64,000 bases of DNA from Sediminicoccus sp. KRV36 (GTDB lineage Bacteria > Pseudomonadota > Alphaproteobacteria > Acetobacterales > Acetobacteraceae): the NCBI RefSeq assembly GCF_023243115.1, contig NZ_CP085081.1, positions 1,922,001 through 1,986,000 of the forward strand, in the 5' to 3' direction. Below, piece after piece: positions 45,908 through 55,687 of the stretch. Positions within the stretch are counted from its first letter, which is position 1; each line of letters starts with the position of its first letter. Under the pieces are notes generated by a model. The model saw nothing but the letters and a program-made list of their open reading frames with translations. It did no database searches and had not been told where the DNA came from. The position numbers and the translations under genes are program-made.

Positions 45908-46930
45908 ATGGCTGCCAAAGCCCCACCCGCCAAGCGCCGCGCCAAGGGCGCCGCTGAGCAACCAGGCATGGGGCGGGACGCCCTGCTGCGTGCCTATCGC
46001 GACATGCTGCTGATCCGCCGCTTCGAGGAGAAGGCCGGCCAGCTTTATGGCATGGGCCTGATCGGTGGTTTCTGCCACCTCTACATCGGCCAGGAGGCCG
46101 TGGTGGTCGGCATGCAGGCTGCCCTGAAGCCGGGCGACCAGGTCATCACCTCCTACCGTGACCATGGCCACATGCTGGCCACCGGCATGGAGGCGCGCGG
46201 CGTGATGGCCGAGCTCACCGGCCGGATCGGCGGCTATTCCCGCGGCAAGGGCGGCTCCATGCACATGTTCAGCCGCGAGAAGGGCTTCTATGGCGGCCAT
46301 GGCATCGTGGGCGCGCAGGTCAGCCTCGGCGCGGGGCTCGCCTTCGCCAATATGTATCGCGGCAATGACCACGTGGCGCTGGCCTATTTCGGCGAGGGCG
46401 CTTCCAACCAGGGCCAGGTGTTCGAAAGCCTGAACCTGGCGGCCCTGTTCAAGCTGCCCTGCATCTTCATCATCGAGAACAACAAATACGGCATGGGCAC
46501 CAGCGTGGACCGCGCCAGCGCCTCCCGCGACCTGTCGCTGAACGGCAGCCCCTGGGGCATTCCGGGTGAGCAGGTGGACGGCATGAATGTCGTCGCCGTC
46601 AATGAGGCGGCGGAGCGTGCGGTGGCGCATTGCCGTGCGGGCCTCGGCCCGTATCTACTGGAAATGAAGACCTATCGCTATCGCGGCCACTCGATGAGTG
46701 ACCCCGCGAAATACCGCACGCGTGAGGAAGTGCAGAAGATGCGCGAGCAGCATGATTGCCTGGAGACGGCACGCGGCATGCTGCTGGGCCAGGGTGTCAC
46801 CGAAGCCGACCTCAAGGCCATTGACGATGAGGTCAAGGTGATCGTCCAGGACGCCGCCGATTTCGCGCAGGAATCGCCGGAGCCGCCGGAGAGCGATCTC
46901 TGGACCGATATTCTTTTGGAGACCAATTAG
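45908..46930 (+). CDS. pdhA: pyruvate dehydrogenase E1 component, alpha subunit
   Basis: Thiamine-diphosphate-dependent subunit that decarboxylates pyruvate, working as an alpha2beta2 tetramer with PdhB. The TPP motif region is FGEGASNQGQVFESLNLAAL up to IIENNKYGMGTSV; SYRDHGHMLATG and RGGYSRGKGGSMH-type segments are family typical. The regulatory loop YRYRGHSMSDPAKYRTREEV is present. 340 residues with a short basic N terminus. AGGGAGA precedes the ATG. pdhB begins at the next base after the stop. Confidence 0.95.
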   Translation: MAAKAPPAKRRAKGAAEQPGMGRDALLRAYRDMLLIRRFEEKAGQLYGMGLIGGFCHLYIGQEAVVVGMQAALKPGDQVITSYRDHGHMLATGMEARGVMAELTGRIGGYSRGKGGSMHMFSREKGFYGGHGIVGAQVSLGAGLAFANMYRGNDHVALAYFGEGASNQGQVFESLNLAALFKLPCIFIIENNKYGMGTSVDRASASRDLSLNGSPWGIPGEQVDGMNVVAVNEAAERAVAHCRAGLGPYLLEMKTYRYRGHSMSDPAKYRTREEVQKMREQHDCLETARGMLLGQGVTEADLKAIDDEVKVIVQDAADFAQESPEPPESDLWTDILLETN

Positions 46931-48268
46931 ATGGGCGTCGAGATCCTGATGCCGGCGCTGAGCCCCACCATGACGGAGGGCAAGCTCGCCAAGTGGCTGA
47001 AGAAGGAAGGCGATGCGGTGAAGTCGGGCGATGTGATCGCCGAGATCGAGACCGACAAGGCTACCATGGAAGTCGAAGCCGTCGATGAAGGCGTGCTGAC
47101 GCGCATCCTGGTGCCGGAAGGCACGGAAAACGTGGCGGTGAATTCGCCCATCGCGGAGCTTGATGGCGGTGATGCGGCCAAGGCCGCGCCGGCATCAGCA
47201 CCTGCGCCAGCACCCGTGGTGGCCCCGATGGCCGCAAGCATCCCCGCGGCCCCACGCACGGCCGCCGCGGAAAAGGATTGGGGCCCGACCCGCAGCACTA
47301 CCGTGCGCGAGGCCCTGCGCGATGCCATGGCGGCCGAAATGCGCCGCGACGCCGATGTCTTCCTGATCGGCGAGGAAGTCGCGCAGTACCAGGGCGCCTA
47401 CAAGATCAGCCAGGGCCTGTTGGATGAGTTCGGCCCGAAGCGCGTGATGGACATGCCCATCACGGAGCACGGCTTCACCGGCATGGCGGTGGGGGCGGCC
47501 TTCACCGGCCTGAAGCCCATCGTCGAGTTCATGACCTTCAATTTCTCGATGCAGGCGATTGACCACATCATCAACTCGGCCGCCAAGACGCTCTACATGT
47601 CCGGCGGGCAATTGGGCTGCCCGATCACCTTCCGGGGGGCGAATGGTGCGGCCAGCCGCGTCGCTGCCCAGCACAGCCAGTGCTACGCCAGCTGGTACGC
47701 GCATTGCCCGGGGCTGAAGGTCCTGGCCCCCTGGTCCGCCGCCGATGCCAAGGGCCTGCTGCGCGCCGCCATCCGGGACCCCAACCCGGTCATCTTCCTG
47801 GAGAACGAGATCCTCTACGGGCAGAGCTTCGAATGCCCGACGGATGAGGATTTCATCCTGCCCATCGGCAAGGCGAAGATCGAGCGCGAGGGCACGGACG
47901 TCACGCTGATCGCCTTCTCCATCATGGTGGGCATGGCGATGCAGGCGGCGGAAAAGCTGGCCGAGCAGGGCATCAGCGCCGAGGTGATCAACCTGCGCAG
48001 CCTGCGCCCGCTGGATATTGATACCATCGTGGCGAGCGTGAAGAAGACCAACCGCGTGGTCACGCTGGAGGAGGGCTGGCCCTTCGCCGGCATCGGCGCC
48101 GAACTCGCCATGCAGATCATCGAGCATTGCTTCGATGACCTCGATGCGCCGCCGGTGCGCGTGCATGGCCTGGACGTCCCGATGCCCTATGCGGCCAATC
48201 TGGAAAAGCTGGCCCTGCCGCGCGTGGAGCAGGTGGTGGAAGCCGCCCGCTCCGTGACCTATCGCTGA
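46931..48268 (+). CDS. pdhB: pyruvate dehydrogenase E1 component, beta subunit with N-terminal lipoyl domain
   Basis: Partner of PdhA. Residues 1-80 form a biotinyl/lipoyl domain with the lipoylated Lys43 in [16 protein letters not shown], then an Ala/Pro linker (about 85-115) and the transketolase-like body ([46 protein letters not shown]-type [18 protein letters not shown]). The lipoyl domain on E1-beta is a known feature of alphaproteobacterial complexes. Its first 45 residues are nearly identical to those of PdhC, pointing to gene conversion or recent duplication. Confidence 0.95.
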   Translation: MGVEILMPALSPTMTEGKLAKWLKKEGDAVKSGDVIAEIETDKATMEVEAVDEGVLTRILVPEGTENVAVNSPIAELDGGDAAKAAPASAPAPAPVVAPMAASIPAAPRTAAAEKDWGPTRSTTVREALRDAMAAEMRRDADVFLIGEEVAQYQGAYKISQGLLDEFGPKRVMDMPITEHGFTGMAVGAAFTGLKPIVEFMTFNFSMQAIDHIINSAAKTLYMSGGQLGCPITFRGANGAASRVAAQHSQCYASWYAHCPGLKVLAPWSAADAKGLLRAAIRDPNPVIFLENEILYGQSFECPTDEDFILPIGKAKIEREGTDVTLIAFSIMVGMAMQAAEKLAEQGISAEVINLRSLRPLDIDTIVASVKKTNRVVTLEEGWPFAGIGAELAMQIIEHCFDDLDAPPVRVHGLDVPMPYAANLEKLALPRVEQVVEAARSVTYR

Positions 48269-48282
48269 GAGGGGCGCCGCAC

Positions 48283-49563
48283 ATGGCCACCAATATCCTG
48301 ATGCCCGCGCTGAGCCCGACCATGACCGAGGGCACCCTCGCCAAATGGCTGAAGGCCGAGGGCGATACAGTGAAGGCCGGCGACGTGATCGCCGAGATCG
48401 AGACCGACAAGGCGACCATGGAAGTGGAAGCCGTGGATGAGGGCGTGCTGGGCAAGATCCTGGTGCCGGCCGGCAGCGAAGGCGTGAAGGTCAATGCCGT
48501 GATCGCCGTGCTGGTGGAACCGGGCGAGGCGGCACCCAGCGGCGCTGTCCCGGCCATCGCCAAGCCAGCCGCCGCCGCAGCCCCGGCGCCCGCCGCGGCC
48601 AAGGCGGCACCCGCACCTGCGCAGGCCGCACCTTCCGCCGGCGAACGCTCCATTGCCTCGCCTCTGGCCAGGCGCATGGCGGCGCAGGCGGGGCTCGACC
48701 TTGGGGCGATCCAGGGCACCGGCCCGCAGGGCCGCGTCGTCAAGGCGGATATCGAGGCCGCGATGAACCGGCCTGCCGCCGCACCGGCACTGGCCGCCGC
48801 ACCGGCGCCGGTCGCGGCACCGGCCCCCGCGCCGCGCCCGGCCGCAGCCCCGGCGCCGGTCATTGGCGCCACCACCGCCGTGCCGAACAGCAGCATGCGC
48901 AAGGTGATTGCCCGGCGGCTTTCGGAGAGCAAAGCCTCCATCCCGCATTTCTATGTGGCGATGGATATCGAGCTCGATGCGCTGATGAAGCTGCGCGCCG
49001 AACTCAACGCGCAATCCCCCAAGGATGGGCCGGGCGCGTTCAAGCTTTCCGTCAACGACCTGATCATCAAGGCCTGTGGCGTGGCATTGCGCCGCCATCC
49101 AGGGGTGAATGCCTCCTGGACGGAGGAGGCGATCCTGCAATTCAACGAGGTGGATATCAGCATCGCCGTCGCCATCCCGGATGGGCTGATCACGCCCATC
49201 GTGAAGGGCGCCGACCGCAAGGGCCTGGCCACCATCAGCACGGAGATGAAGGACCTCGCCTCGCGCGCCAGGAGCGGCAAGCTGAAGCCCGAGGAATTCC
49301 AGGGCGGTGGCTTCTCCATCTCCAATATGGGGATGTATGGCGTCAGTCACTTCGCCGCCATCATCAACCCGCCCCAGGCGGGGATCCTGGCCGTGGGGGC
49401 CGGCACGCAGCGTGCCGTGGTGAAGAATAGCGCGCTGGCCATTGCCACAGTGATGACCTGCAATCTCAGCGTGGATCATCGCGTGATTGATGGCTCGCTC
49501 GCGGCGGAATTCATGGCGACGCTGAAGGGGCTGATCGAAAATCCCCTCTCGCTGATGCTCTGA
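48283..49563 (+). CDS. pdhC: dihydrolipoyl acetyltransferase, pyruvate dehydrogenase E2
   Basis: Core acyltransferase of the complex, 426 residues. One lipoyl domain (1-80, Lys43 in ETDKATME), an Ala/Pro-rich linker, a peripheral-subunit-binding domain (about 125-160: [20 protein letters not shown]) and a catalytic domain ending in the [13 protein letters not shown] active-site motif. A second Ala/Pro linker separates the last two. 14 bases after pdhB. Single lipoyl domain plus that of PdhB gives the complex two lipoyl types. Confidence 0.95.
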   Translation: MATNILMPALSPTMTEGTLAKWLKAEGDTVKAGDVIAEIETDKATMEVEAVDEGVLGKILVPAGSEGVKVNAVIAVLVEPGEAAPSGAVPAIAKPAAAAAPAPAAAKAAPAPAQAAPSAGERSIASPLARRMAAQAGLDLGAIQGTGPQGRVVKADIEAAMNRPAAAPALAAAPAPVAAPAPAPRPAAAPAPVIGATTAVPNSSMRKVIARRLSESKASIPHFYVAMDIELDALMKLRAELNAQSPKDGPGAFKLSVNDLIIKACGVALRRHPGVNASWTEEAILQFNEVDISIAVAIPDGLITPIVKGADRKGLATISTEMKDLASRARSGKLKPEEFQGGGFSISNMGMYGVSHFAAIINPPQAGILAVGAGTQRAVVKNSALAIATVMTCNLSVDHRVIDGSLAAEFMATLKGLIENPLSLML

Positions 49564-49651
49564 GGCGATGTCACATGCGTGACTTCGCCCCGGTCCTCAC
49601 ACGCCGTGCATCCTTGCGCCTGACGCCCGGCGCAGGGGCGATGCCCTAGCC

Positions 49652-50128
49652 TTGGCCTGGCGCGACGCCACACCGGATGATGTGGACGCGGTTCATCGCC
49701 TCGTCCGCGGTCTCGCCGAATATGAGAAGCTGCTGCACGAGTTTCACGCGACGCCGCAGGATTTCGCGGCATCGCTGTTTGGCCCGAGGCCGGTGGCGCA
49801 GGCCATGCTGGCGGAGGTTGATGCCCGTCCGGTTGGCGTCTGCCTCTGGTATCGAACCTTCCCCAGCTTTGCCGGCCGGCCGGCGATCTGGATCGAGGAT
49901 GTCTTCGTGGAGCCCGCCCATCGGCGGCAAGGCCTCGGGCGGGATGTGTTTCGTCTGCTGGCGGCCCGCGCACTGGATGAGGGCTGCGCGGCGCTGGAAT
50001 GGAATGTGCTGGACTGGAACGCGCCCGCCATCGCCGCCTATCGCGCGATGGGGGCCGAGCCGCGGGACCAATGGACGGATCAGCGGGTGAGTGGCGATGC
50101 CCTCATCCGGCTTGCAGGAAAGGGCTGA
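49652..50128 (+). CDS. GNAT family N-acetyltransferase
   Basis: Acetyl-CoA-dependent transferase of 158 residues. N terminus RDATPDDVDAVHRLVRGLAE and the acetyl-CoA-binding segment EPAHRRQGLGRDVFRLLAAR (R/Q-x-x-G-x-G/A) are typical; NVLDWNAPAIAAYRAMGAEP closes the fold as in diamine or thialysine acetyltransferases. TTG at 49652 is the only in-frame start that keeps the full domain; it has no clear ribosome-binding site. It is inserted within the pdh operon, three bases before lpdA. Confidence 0.85.
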   Translation: MAWRDATPDDVDAVHRLVRGLAEYEKLLHEFHATPQDFAASLFGPRPVAQAMLAEVDARPVGVCLWYRTFPSFAGRPAIWIEDVFVEPAHRRQGLGRDVFRLLAARALDEGCAALEWNVLDWNAPAIAAYRAMGAEPRDQWTDQRVSGDALIRLAGKG

Positions 50129-50131
50129 CAC

Positions 50132-51526
50132 ATGGCCGAGGCATTTGACGTGGTGGTGGTGGGCGGCGGGCCTGGCGGCTATGTGGCCGCCATCCGCGCC
50201 TCGCAACTCAAGATGAAGGTGGCGCTGGTCGAGCGTGAAAACCTTGGCGGCATCTGCCTGAACTGGGGCTGCATCCCGACCAAGGCGCTGCTGCGCGCCA
50301 GCGAGATCAACCACCTGCTGCACAGCCTCGATCAATTCGGCTTTGCCGCGGATAATGTGCGCTTCGATTTTGCCAAGGTGATCAAGCGCTCGCGCGGCGT
50401 GGCCAGCCAGCTTTCGGGCGGCGTGAAGCATCTGCTGAAGAAGAACAAGGTCACGGTGTTTGACGGGCATGGCGCGCTGGCCGGGCCGGGCAAGATCGCC
50501 GTCACCAAGGATGGCAAGCCCGTGGCGGAGCTCGCCGCGAAGCACATCCTGCTGGCAACGGGTGCGCGCGCGCGCGTCATTCCCGGCATGGAGCCGGATG
50601 GCAAGCTCATCTGGTCCTACCGCGAGGCGATGACGCCCAGCGCCCTGCCCAAAAAGCTCATCGTCGTCGGCTCGGGCGCCATCGGCTCCGAGTTTGCCAG
50701 CTTCTATCTCAACATGGGGGCCGAGGTGACCCTCGTTGAGGTGATGGACCGCGTGCTGCCGGTCGAAGATGCCGAGATCAGCGTCTTCGTGCGCAAGGCG
50801 TTTGAGAAGCAGGGCATGAAGATCATCACCAATGCCCGCGTCCAGGGTGTCCGCAAGGGTGCGGATGACGTGACGGCCGTGATCGAGGCCGATGGCAAGG
50901 TGACGGAACTCAAGGCGGACCGTCTGATTTCCGCCGTCGGCATTGTCGGCAATGTCGAGAATCTGGGCCTTGAGGGCACGAAGATCGTCGTGGACCGCAC
51001 GCATATCGTGACCGACGCCATGGGCCGCACCGGTGAGCCTGGCGTCTATGCCTTTGGCGATGTGACCGGCGCCCCCTGGCTGGCGCACAAGGCGAGCCAT
51101 GAGGGCATCATCTGCGTCGAGAATATCGCGGGGCTGCATCCGCATGCGATGGATGTGCTGAACATCCCCGGCTGCACCTATTGCCGCCCGCAGGTCGCCT
51201 CGGTGGGGCTGACCGAGGCGCGCGCCAAGGAGCTGGGCCATGAGGTGCGCGTCGGCCGCTTCCCCTTCATCGGCAATGGCAAGGCGATCGCGATGGGCGA
51301 GCCGGAGGGCTTCGTGAAGACCGTCTTCGATGCCAAGACCGGCGAATTGCTGGGCGCGCACATGGTCGGCCCCGAGGTGACGGAGATGATTCAGGGCTAT
51401 GGCATCGCCCGCACGCTGGAAACCACCGAGGCGGATCTCATGCACACCGTCTTCCCGCACCCGACGGTGAGCGAGGCGATGCATGAGAGCGTGCTCGACG
51501 CCTATGGCAGAGTCATTCACATCTAG
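50132..51526 (+). CDS. lpdA: dihydrolipoyl dehydrogenase E3
   Basis: FAD enzyme that reoxidises dihydrolipoyl groups with NAD+. FAD motif VVVVGGGPGGYVAAIRASQL, redox disulfide Cys42-Cys47 in GGICLNWGCIPTKALL, the NAD-binding IVVGSGAIGSEFASFYLNMG and the C-terminal His-Glu pair in VFPHPTVSEAMHESVLDA are all present. 464 residues, normal length. It completes the pyruvate dehydrogenase complex in this operon; lipA follows, separated by a foreign-looking gene. Confidence 0.96.
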   Translation: MAEAFDVVVVGGGPGGYVAAIRASQLKMKVALVERENLGGICLNWGCIPTKALLRASEINHLLHSLDQFGFAADNVRFDFAKVIKRSRGVASQLSGGVKHLLKKNKVTVFDGHGALAGPGKIAVTKDGKPVAELAAKHILLATGARARVIPGMEPDGKLIWSYREAMTPSALPKKLIVVGSGAIGSEFASFYLNMGAEVTLVEVMDRVLPVEDAEISVFVRKAFEKQGMKIITNARVQGVRKGADDVTAVIEADGKVTELKADRLISAVGIVGNVENLGLEGTKIVVDRTHIVTDAMGRTGEPGVYAFGDVTGAPWLAHKASHEGIICVENIAGLHPHAMDVLNIPGCTYCRPQVASVGLTEARAKELGHEVRVGRFPFIGNGKAIAMGEPEGFVKTVFDAKTGELLGAHMVGPEVTEMIQGYGIARTLETTEADLMHTVFPHPTVSEAMHESVLDAYGRVIHI

Positions 51527-51540
51527 TGGAGAGCTGACCA

Positions 51541-52050
51541 ATGCCCATGTCTTGGCTACGCAAGCTGATCGGAGGTGAGCCACTTCAAGCGAGCCTTGGA
51601 ACCCACCGTCCCGAAATCCTCCCAAACGAGCTGACATTCAAGTCAGGAAAAGAAGCGATTGAATACATTGCAGCATTTATGAAAACGAATTGGAGCGACG
51701 GTGGGATAGTGCTAGGCTTGATGGGGCAGCCTGAGCTCGGTTATCGCACACTCAGTGGGTTTGTTCTGATACCGTATGATGGTCAGTTTCAGCAGATTTT
51801 CTGTTTAGGCGAAATTAGATCAGTTGATGGTCCCGAAATTGAAGAATTTATAGTTACTCCGAGTACGAAGCTGGCGCGGCTTGGAATTAAGGAGGGAGAT
51901 TTGGTGACGGTTCGATTAAATGGTATTGCGCCACCGGACATGCGCAAATTTACCGAGTGGTCTGGCGCAATTATTGGAGTTAATGAATTAACCTTTAGCT
52001 TTGAGCTCGGAGGCTGGAAGATTAAACGGCGCTTTGCGATTAAGGACTAA
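51541..52050 (+). CDS. low-G+C orphan gene between lpdA and lipA, unknown function
   Basis: 169-residue soluble protein with no family I recognise. Segments include KSGKEAIEYIAAFMKTNWSD, GYRTLSGFVLIPYDGQFQQI and IKEGDLVTVRLNGIAPPDMR, with mixed alpha/beta character. Three 60-base rows inside the gene have only 40-47 percent G+C by hand count, and codons ending in A or T are frequent, unlike all neighbours. It has its own GGAGAG site, with ATGs at 51541 and 51547. Its end supplies the AAGGA site for lipA. Likely a recent horizontal insertion that kept the operon readable. Confidence 0.75.
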   Translation: MPMSWLRKLIGGEPLQASLGTHRPEILPNELTFKSGKEAIEYIAAFMKTNWSDGGIVLGLMGQPELGYRTLSGFVLIPYDGQFQQIFCLGEIRSVDGPEIEEFIVTPSTKLARLGIKEGDLVTVRLNGIAPPDMRKFTEWSGAIIGVNELTFSFELGGWKIKRRFAIKD

Positions 52051-52053
52051 TTC

Positions 52054-53031
52054 ATGGTTATTCGACGTGAAATCGATCACCGCGCCGCGCCCGCTCCCCG
52101 CATTGGCGCCGCCCGTCACCCCGAAAAAGCCGCGCGCCCGGACAACCCGATCCAGCGCAAACCCGCCTGGATCCGGGTGAAGGCCCCCACCCATCCGATC
52201 TACCACGAGACCCGCGCCCTGATGCGCGAGAACAAGCTCGTCACCGTCTGCGAGGAGGCGGCTTGTCCCAATATCGGCGAGTGCTGGTCCCAGCGCCACG
52301 CCACCATGATGATCATGGGCGAGACCTGCACCCGCGCCTGCGCCTTCTGCAACGTGGCCACCGGCATGCCCAACCCGCTGGATCATGACGAGCCGCGCCG
52401 CGTGGGTGATGCGGTGGCCAAGCTTGGTTTGCGCCATGTCGTCATCACCAGCGTCGACCGCGATGACCTGGCCGACGGCGGCGCCGAGCATTTCGCGCAA
52501 ACCATCCGCGCCATTCGCGCCGCGACGCCCGAGACCACCATCGAGATTCTCACGCCTGATTTCCTGCGCAAGGATGGCGCGCTGGAAGTCGTCGTCGCAG
52601 CCCGGCCGGATGTGTTCAACCACAATCTGGAAACTGTGCCGCGGCTTTACCCGACGATCCGCCCTGGCGCGCGCTACTATCACTCGCTGCGCCTGCTGGA
52701 TCGTGTGAAGCAGCTGGACAAGTCCATCTTCACCAAATCCGGCATCATGGTGGGCCTCGGCGAGGAGCGCATCGAAGTGCAGCAGGTGATGGATGACCTG
52801 CGCAGTGCGGAGGTGGATTTCCTGACCATCGGCCAATACCTCCAGCCCAGCGTGAAGCATGCCGCCGTGGCGCGCTTCGTCGAGCCGAGCGAGTTCGATG
52901 ACTACGCGAGCCTGGCCCGGGCCAAGGGCTTTCTTCTGGTATCCGCGACGCCCCTGACGCGCAGCTCCTACCACGCCGACCGGGACTTCGCGGATCTGCG
53001 CGCCGCGCGCGAAAAGAGCCTCGCCGCCTGA
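52054..53031 (+). CDS. lipA: lipoyl synthase
   Basis: Radical-SAM enzyme inserting two sulfurs into octanoyl groups to make lipoyl cofactors for PdhB and PdhC. Both iron-sulfur sites are clear: the auxiliary cluster in [14 protein letters not shown] and the radical-SAM CxxxCxxC in [15 protein letters not shown]. The C-terminal [10 protein letters not shown] supplies the auxiliary-cluster Ser. 325 residues. ATG at 52054 has AAGGA eight bases upstream. It overlaps the next gene by ATG at 53031. Confidence 0.95.
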   Translation: MVIRREIDHRAAPAPRIGAARHPEKAARPDNPIQRKPAWIRVKAPTHPIYHETRALMRENKLVTVCEEAACPNIGECWSQRHATMMIMGETCTRACAFCNVATGMPNPLDHDEPRRVGDAVAKLGLRHVVITSVDRDDLADGGAEHFAQTIRAIRAATPETTIEILTPDFLRKDGALEVVVAARPDVFNHNLETVPRLYPTIRPGARYYHSLRLLDRVKQLDKSIFTKSGIMVGLGEERIEVQQVMDDLRSAEVDFLTIGQYLQPSVKHAAVARFVEPSEFDDYASLARAKGFLLVSATPLTRSSYHADRDFADLRAAREKSLAA

Positions 53032-53501
53032 TGCCGACGCATGCCGAAAAGCGCATCCTGCGCCAGTCACCGGACCAGATCTTCCAGATCGTGGCCGATG
53101 TGCATCGCTATCCGGAATTCCTGCCCTGGTGCGCCGCGGCCCGCGTGCTCAGCCGGGACGAGCAGAAGCTGGTGGCGGACCTGACCATCGGCTTCAAGAT
53201 GTTCCGCGAAACCTTCCGCAGCGAAGTCACGCTGGAGCGCCCGGGGATGGTGCATGTCACCTACCTCGATGGCCCATTCCGCTACCTGAACAACACATGG
53301 CGGCTGACCGCCGTGCCGCAGGGCACGGAGGTGGATTTCTTCGTGGATTTCGAATTCCGCTCCCGCCTGTTGCAGGCCGTGATCGGCACGGTCTTCAACG
53401 AGGCGGTGCGGGTGATGGTGCGTGCGTTTGAGCGCCGCGCGATGGCGATGCATGGACGGCTTCCGGCGCCCAGCACGGGGGCGCCGGTTCGCTCCGCCTG
53501 A
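53031..53501 (+). CDS. COQ10/RatA-like START-domain protein
   Basis: Hydrophobic-ligand-binding protein of the polyketide cyclase/START superfamily, 156 residues. Characteristic segments are DQIFQIVADVHRYPEFLPWC, FKMFRETFRSEVTLERPG, LDGPFRYLNNTWRL and FDFEFRSRLLQAVIG-type C terminus. In mitochondria and many proteobacteria the family binds ubiquinone; bacterial RatA was described as a translation inhibitor. A role in quinone handling is more likely here. Its ATG overlaps the lipA stop, an arrangement common in alphaproteobacteria. Confidence 0.88.
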   Translation: MPTHAEKRILRQSPDQIFQIVADVHRYPEFLPWCAAARVLSRDEQKLVADLTIGFKMFRETFRSEVTLERPGMVHVTYLDGPFRYLNNTWRLTAVPQGTEVDFFVDFEFRSRLLQAVIGTVFNEAVRVMVRAFERRAMAMHGRLPAPSTGAPVRSA

Positions 53502-53524
53502 TCAGAGGTGCCTGATCAGAGGTG
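53497..53524. repeat. 14-bp perfect tandem duplication at convergent gene ends
   Basis: CCTGATCAGAGGTG occurs twice head to tail. Each copy contains the palindrome TGATCA. The first copy provides the stop of the COQ10-like gene and the second the stop of the DUF4337 gene on the other strand, so a short duplication set the present gene ends. Confidence 0.85.
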
Positions 53525-54070
53525 AATGAGCCCGGGCGCGAAAAACCCCAGCATCATCAGCCCAAACCCCACCGCGCCGAGTGCCCCCGCCAGCCACACC
53601 AGCAGCGCCACCCCCGTGATGATCGAGGCCGAGGCCACGACGATCGCCACCTGGAAGCCGGCACTCGAGTATTCGAACATGTGATATTTCTCCATGTTCC
53701 GGTCGCGCCGCCCCTCGGCCGCCCGCGCGCGGGACATGAGTTCGCGGCGGCCTTCGCCGGTTTCGGGCTCGCTTTCCCAGCGCGCGGCGGTGCTGGTCCA
53801 GCGCTCCCGCTGGGCGGTGGTCGCGGCGGAATTGGCTTCGGTGCGGGTCAGCTCCGCCTGTTCGGCCGCCGTCCGCACCTGGGTCTGCCGGATGGTGCGG
53901 GCCTGGAAGAAGGACCAGAGATTCGCCGCCTCGATATTGGCGTTCAGCGCCTCGGTCTGGGCGGATTTGGCGCCGACTTCGGCCAAGGCGAGGAACAGCG
54001 CGAGGATCGCGATGAGCAGGGCCACGCCCTTGTTTTCCGTGCCATGCGGCGCACCATGTCCACCAGCCAT
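53516..54070 (-). CDS. DUF4337 membrane protein
   Basis: 184-residue protein with the DUF4337 layout: one N-terminal span (about 14-34: GVALLIAILALFLALAEVGA), a long charged helical coiled-coil (about 45-130: NLWSFFQARTIRQTQVRTAA onward) and two spans at the C terminus (AGFQVAIVVASASIITGVAL, then ALGAVGFGLMMLGFFAPGLI). Function unknown. Divergent from the threonine aldolase gene, convergent with the COQ10-like gene. Confidence 0.82.
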   Translation of the reverse strand: MAGGHGAPHGTENKGVALLIAILALFLALAEVGAKSAQTEALNANIEAANLWSFFQARTIRQTQVRTAAEQAELTRTEANSAATTAQRERWTSTAARWESEPETGEGRRELMSRARAAEGRRDRNMEKYHMFEYSSAGFQVAIVVASASIITGVALLVWLAGALGAVGFGLMMLGFFAPGLIHL

Positions 54071-54139
54071 GCGAAATTCTCCCTGTGGGTCAGGCCAGGG
54101 GGGATGCCATAGACGCGCGCCTCGCGCTACCTTTCATCC

Positions 54140-55234
54140 ATGGTCCAAGCCCCAACCCACGCCCCCGCAACGTCCTTCGCGCCGATGCGCCCGCCCGCCG
54201 GCGCGCCTCCCGTGCGGATCAACCTCTATTCGGACACGCAGACGCGGCCGACACCCGCCATGAAGGACGCGATGATGCGCGCCGAAATGGGCGATGAGCA
54301 GCATGGCGATGACCCGACGGTGCATGCCCTGTGCGACCGCATGGCAGCACTCATGGGCAAGGAAGCCGCCATGTTCCTGCCCAGCGGAACCATGTGCAAC
54401 GTCATTGCCATCCTCACCCATTGCCGCAAAGGCGATGAGGTGCTGGCCCATGAAACCAGCCATATCCTGCACAGTGAGGGCGGCACCCATGCCGCCCTCA
54501 CCGGCGTGCAGATCCTGCCGCTGAAGGGCGCGCGCGGCCTGTTCACCGCCGATGATGTCCGCGCCGCGATTCGCCCGCGCACCCGCTACGCCCCGCCGCA
54601 GAAGCTGCTGGAGGTGGAGCAGACCGCCAATATCGGCGGTGGCGTCGTCTGGCCGCTGGAACAGCTGCGCGCCGTGACCGCCGTGGCGCGGGAGCAGGGC
54701 TGGAACACCCACATGGATGGCGCGCGGCTGATGAATGCCTGCGTCGCCGCCGGCATCGCCCCGGCCGAGATGGTGGCCGATTTTGACAGCGTCTGGCTGG
54801 ATTTCACCAAGGGGCTGGGCGCGCCGCTCGGCGCCGTGCTCTGCGGCTCCTCCGAGTTCATCGGCGAGGCCTGGCGCTGGAAGCAGCGCCTGGGTGGTTC
54901 GATGCGCCAGGCCGGCATGGTCGCCGCGGCCTGCATCCACTCGCTGGATCATCACGTGGAGCGCCTGGCCGAGGATCACGCCAATGCCAAGGCGCTGGCA
55001 CGCGGCCTGCGCCAGATGGAAGGCGTGGTGGTGGAGGAGCCGGATACCAACCTGGTGTTCTTCGACATCAAGGACACCGGCGTTTCCGTCGAGGAATTGC
55101 AGCGCCGCCTGATGGCCCAGGGCATCATGGTCAGCGGCCTGGGCGGCCGGGTTCGGGCCTGCACGCATCTCGACGTGACGGCCGCCATGATCCCCGAGGC
55201 GATCAGCGCGATCCGTGAGGCCCTGGCTGCCTGA
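54140..55234 (+). CDS. ltaE: low-specificity threonine aldolase family PLP enzyme
   Basis: Cleaves threonine or allo-threonine to glycine and acetaldehyde. It starts with YSDTQTRPTPAMKDAMMRAE after a 25-residue Pro-rich leader, and has GDEQHGDDPTVHALCDRMAA, FLPSGTMCNVIAILTHCRKG, the catalytic lysine (about 224) in LDFTKGLGAPLGAVLCG and HMDGARLMNA. 364 residues. The downstream YraN gene overlaps its last 20 bases. Confidence 0.9.
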   Translation: MVQAPTHAPATSFAPMRPPAGAPPVRINLYSDTQTRPTPAMKDAMMRAEMGDEQHGDDPTVHALCDRMAALMGKEAAMFLPSGTMCNVIAILTHCRKGDEVLAHETSHILHSEGGTHAALTGVQILPLKGARGLFTADDVRAAIRPRTRYAPPQKLLEVEQTANIGGGVVWPLEQLRAVTAVAREQGWNTHMDGARLMNACVAAGIAPAEMVADFDSVWLDFTKGLGAPLGAVLCGSSEFIGEAWRWKQRLGGSMRQAGMVAAACIHSLDHHVERLAEDHANAKALARGLRQMEGVVVEEPDTNLVFFDIKDTGVSVEELQRRLMAQGIMVSGLGGRVRACTHLDVTAAMIPEAISAIREALAA

Positions 55235-55604
55235 TCCTGCCCGCCGGCAACGCGGCGCGCGGGCGGATCGCACCGGCCGCGCGGCTGAGGGCATCGCGCG
55301 CGATGCCCTCATCGCGGAGGGCTGGCGCATCATGGCTGAACGCCAGCGCACCCCGGCCGGCGAACTGGACCTGATCGCGGAAAAGGACGGCCTGCTCGCC
55401 TTCATCGAGGTGAAGGCGCGCCCCAGCCTGCGCGAGGCAGCCCATGCGCTGGGGCCGCGGCAGCAGCAACGCCTTTTTGCCGCGGCCGAAGCCTGGCTCG
55501 CGTGGAATCCGGGCCATGGTGCGAAAGGGATACGCTTCGATGTCCTGCTGGTGGCGGCGGACGGGACTGTAAAGCGAATCGCCGATGCGCTTCGTCAGGC
55601 GTGA
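55215..55604 (+). CDS. YraN/UPF0102 family nuclease-fold protein
   Basis: 129-residue protein with the restriction-endonuclease-like core of UPF0102: GELDLIAEKDGLLAFIEVKA holds the D-E-x-K catalytic pattern, preceded by AEGIARDALIAEGWRIMAER and followed by HALGPRQQQRLFAAAEAWLA. Homologues often sit beside rsmI; that gene is absent here. GTG at 55215 lies inside the end of ltaE; a later start would remove only the basic N terminus. Nuclease activity is inferred. Confidence 0.88.
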   Translation: MRPWLPDPARRQRGARADRTGRAAEGIARDALIAEGWRIMAERQRTPAGELDLIAEKDGLLAFIEVKARPSLREAAHALGPRQQQRLFAAAEAWLAWNPGHGAKGIRFDVLLVAADGTVKRIADALRQA

Positions 55605-55687
55605 TGCCGGGGCGTGGTTCTGTGACAGGTTGTTGCGTGGGCCGCTTCTTCGTTGACCGACCCGGCCCGCACCCCCAGATTGGACCC

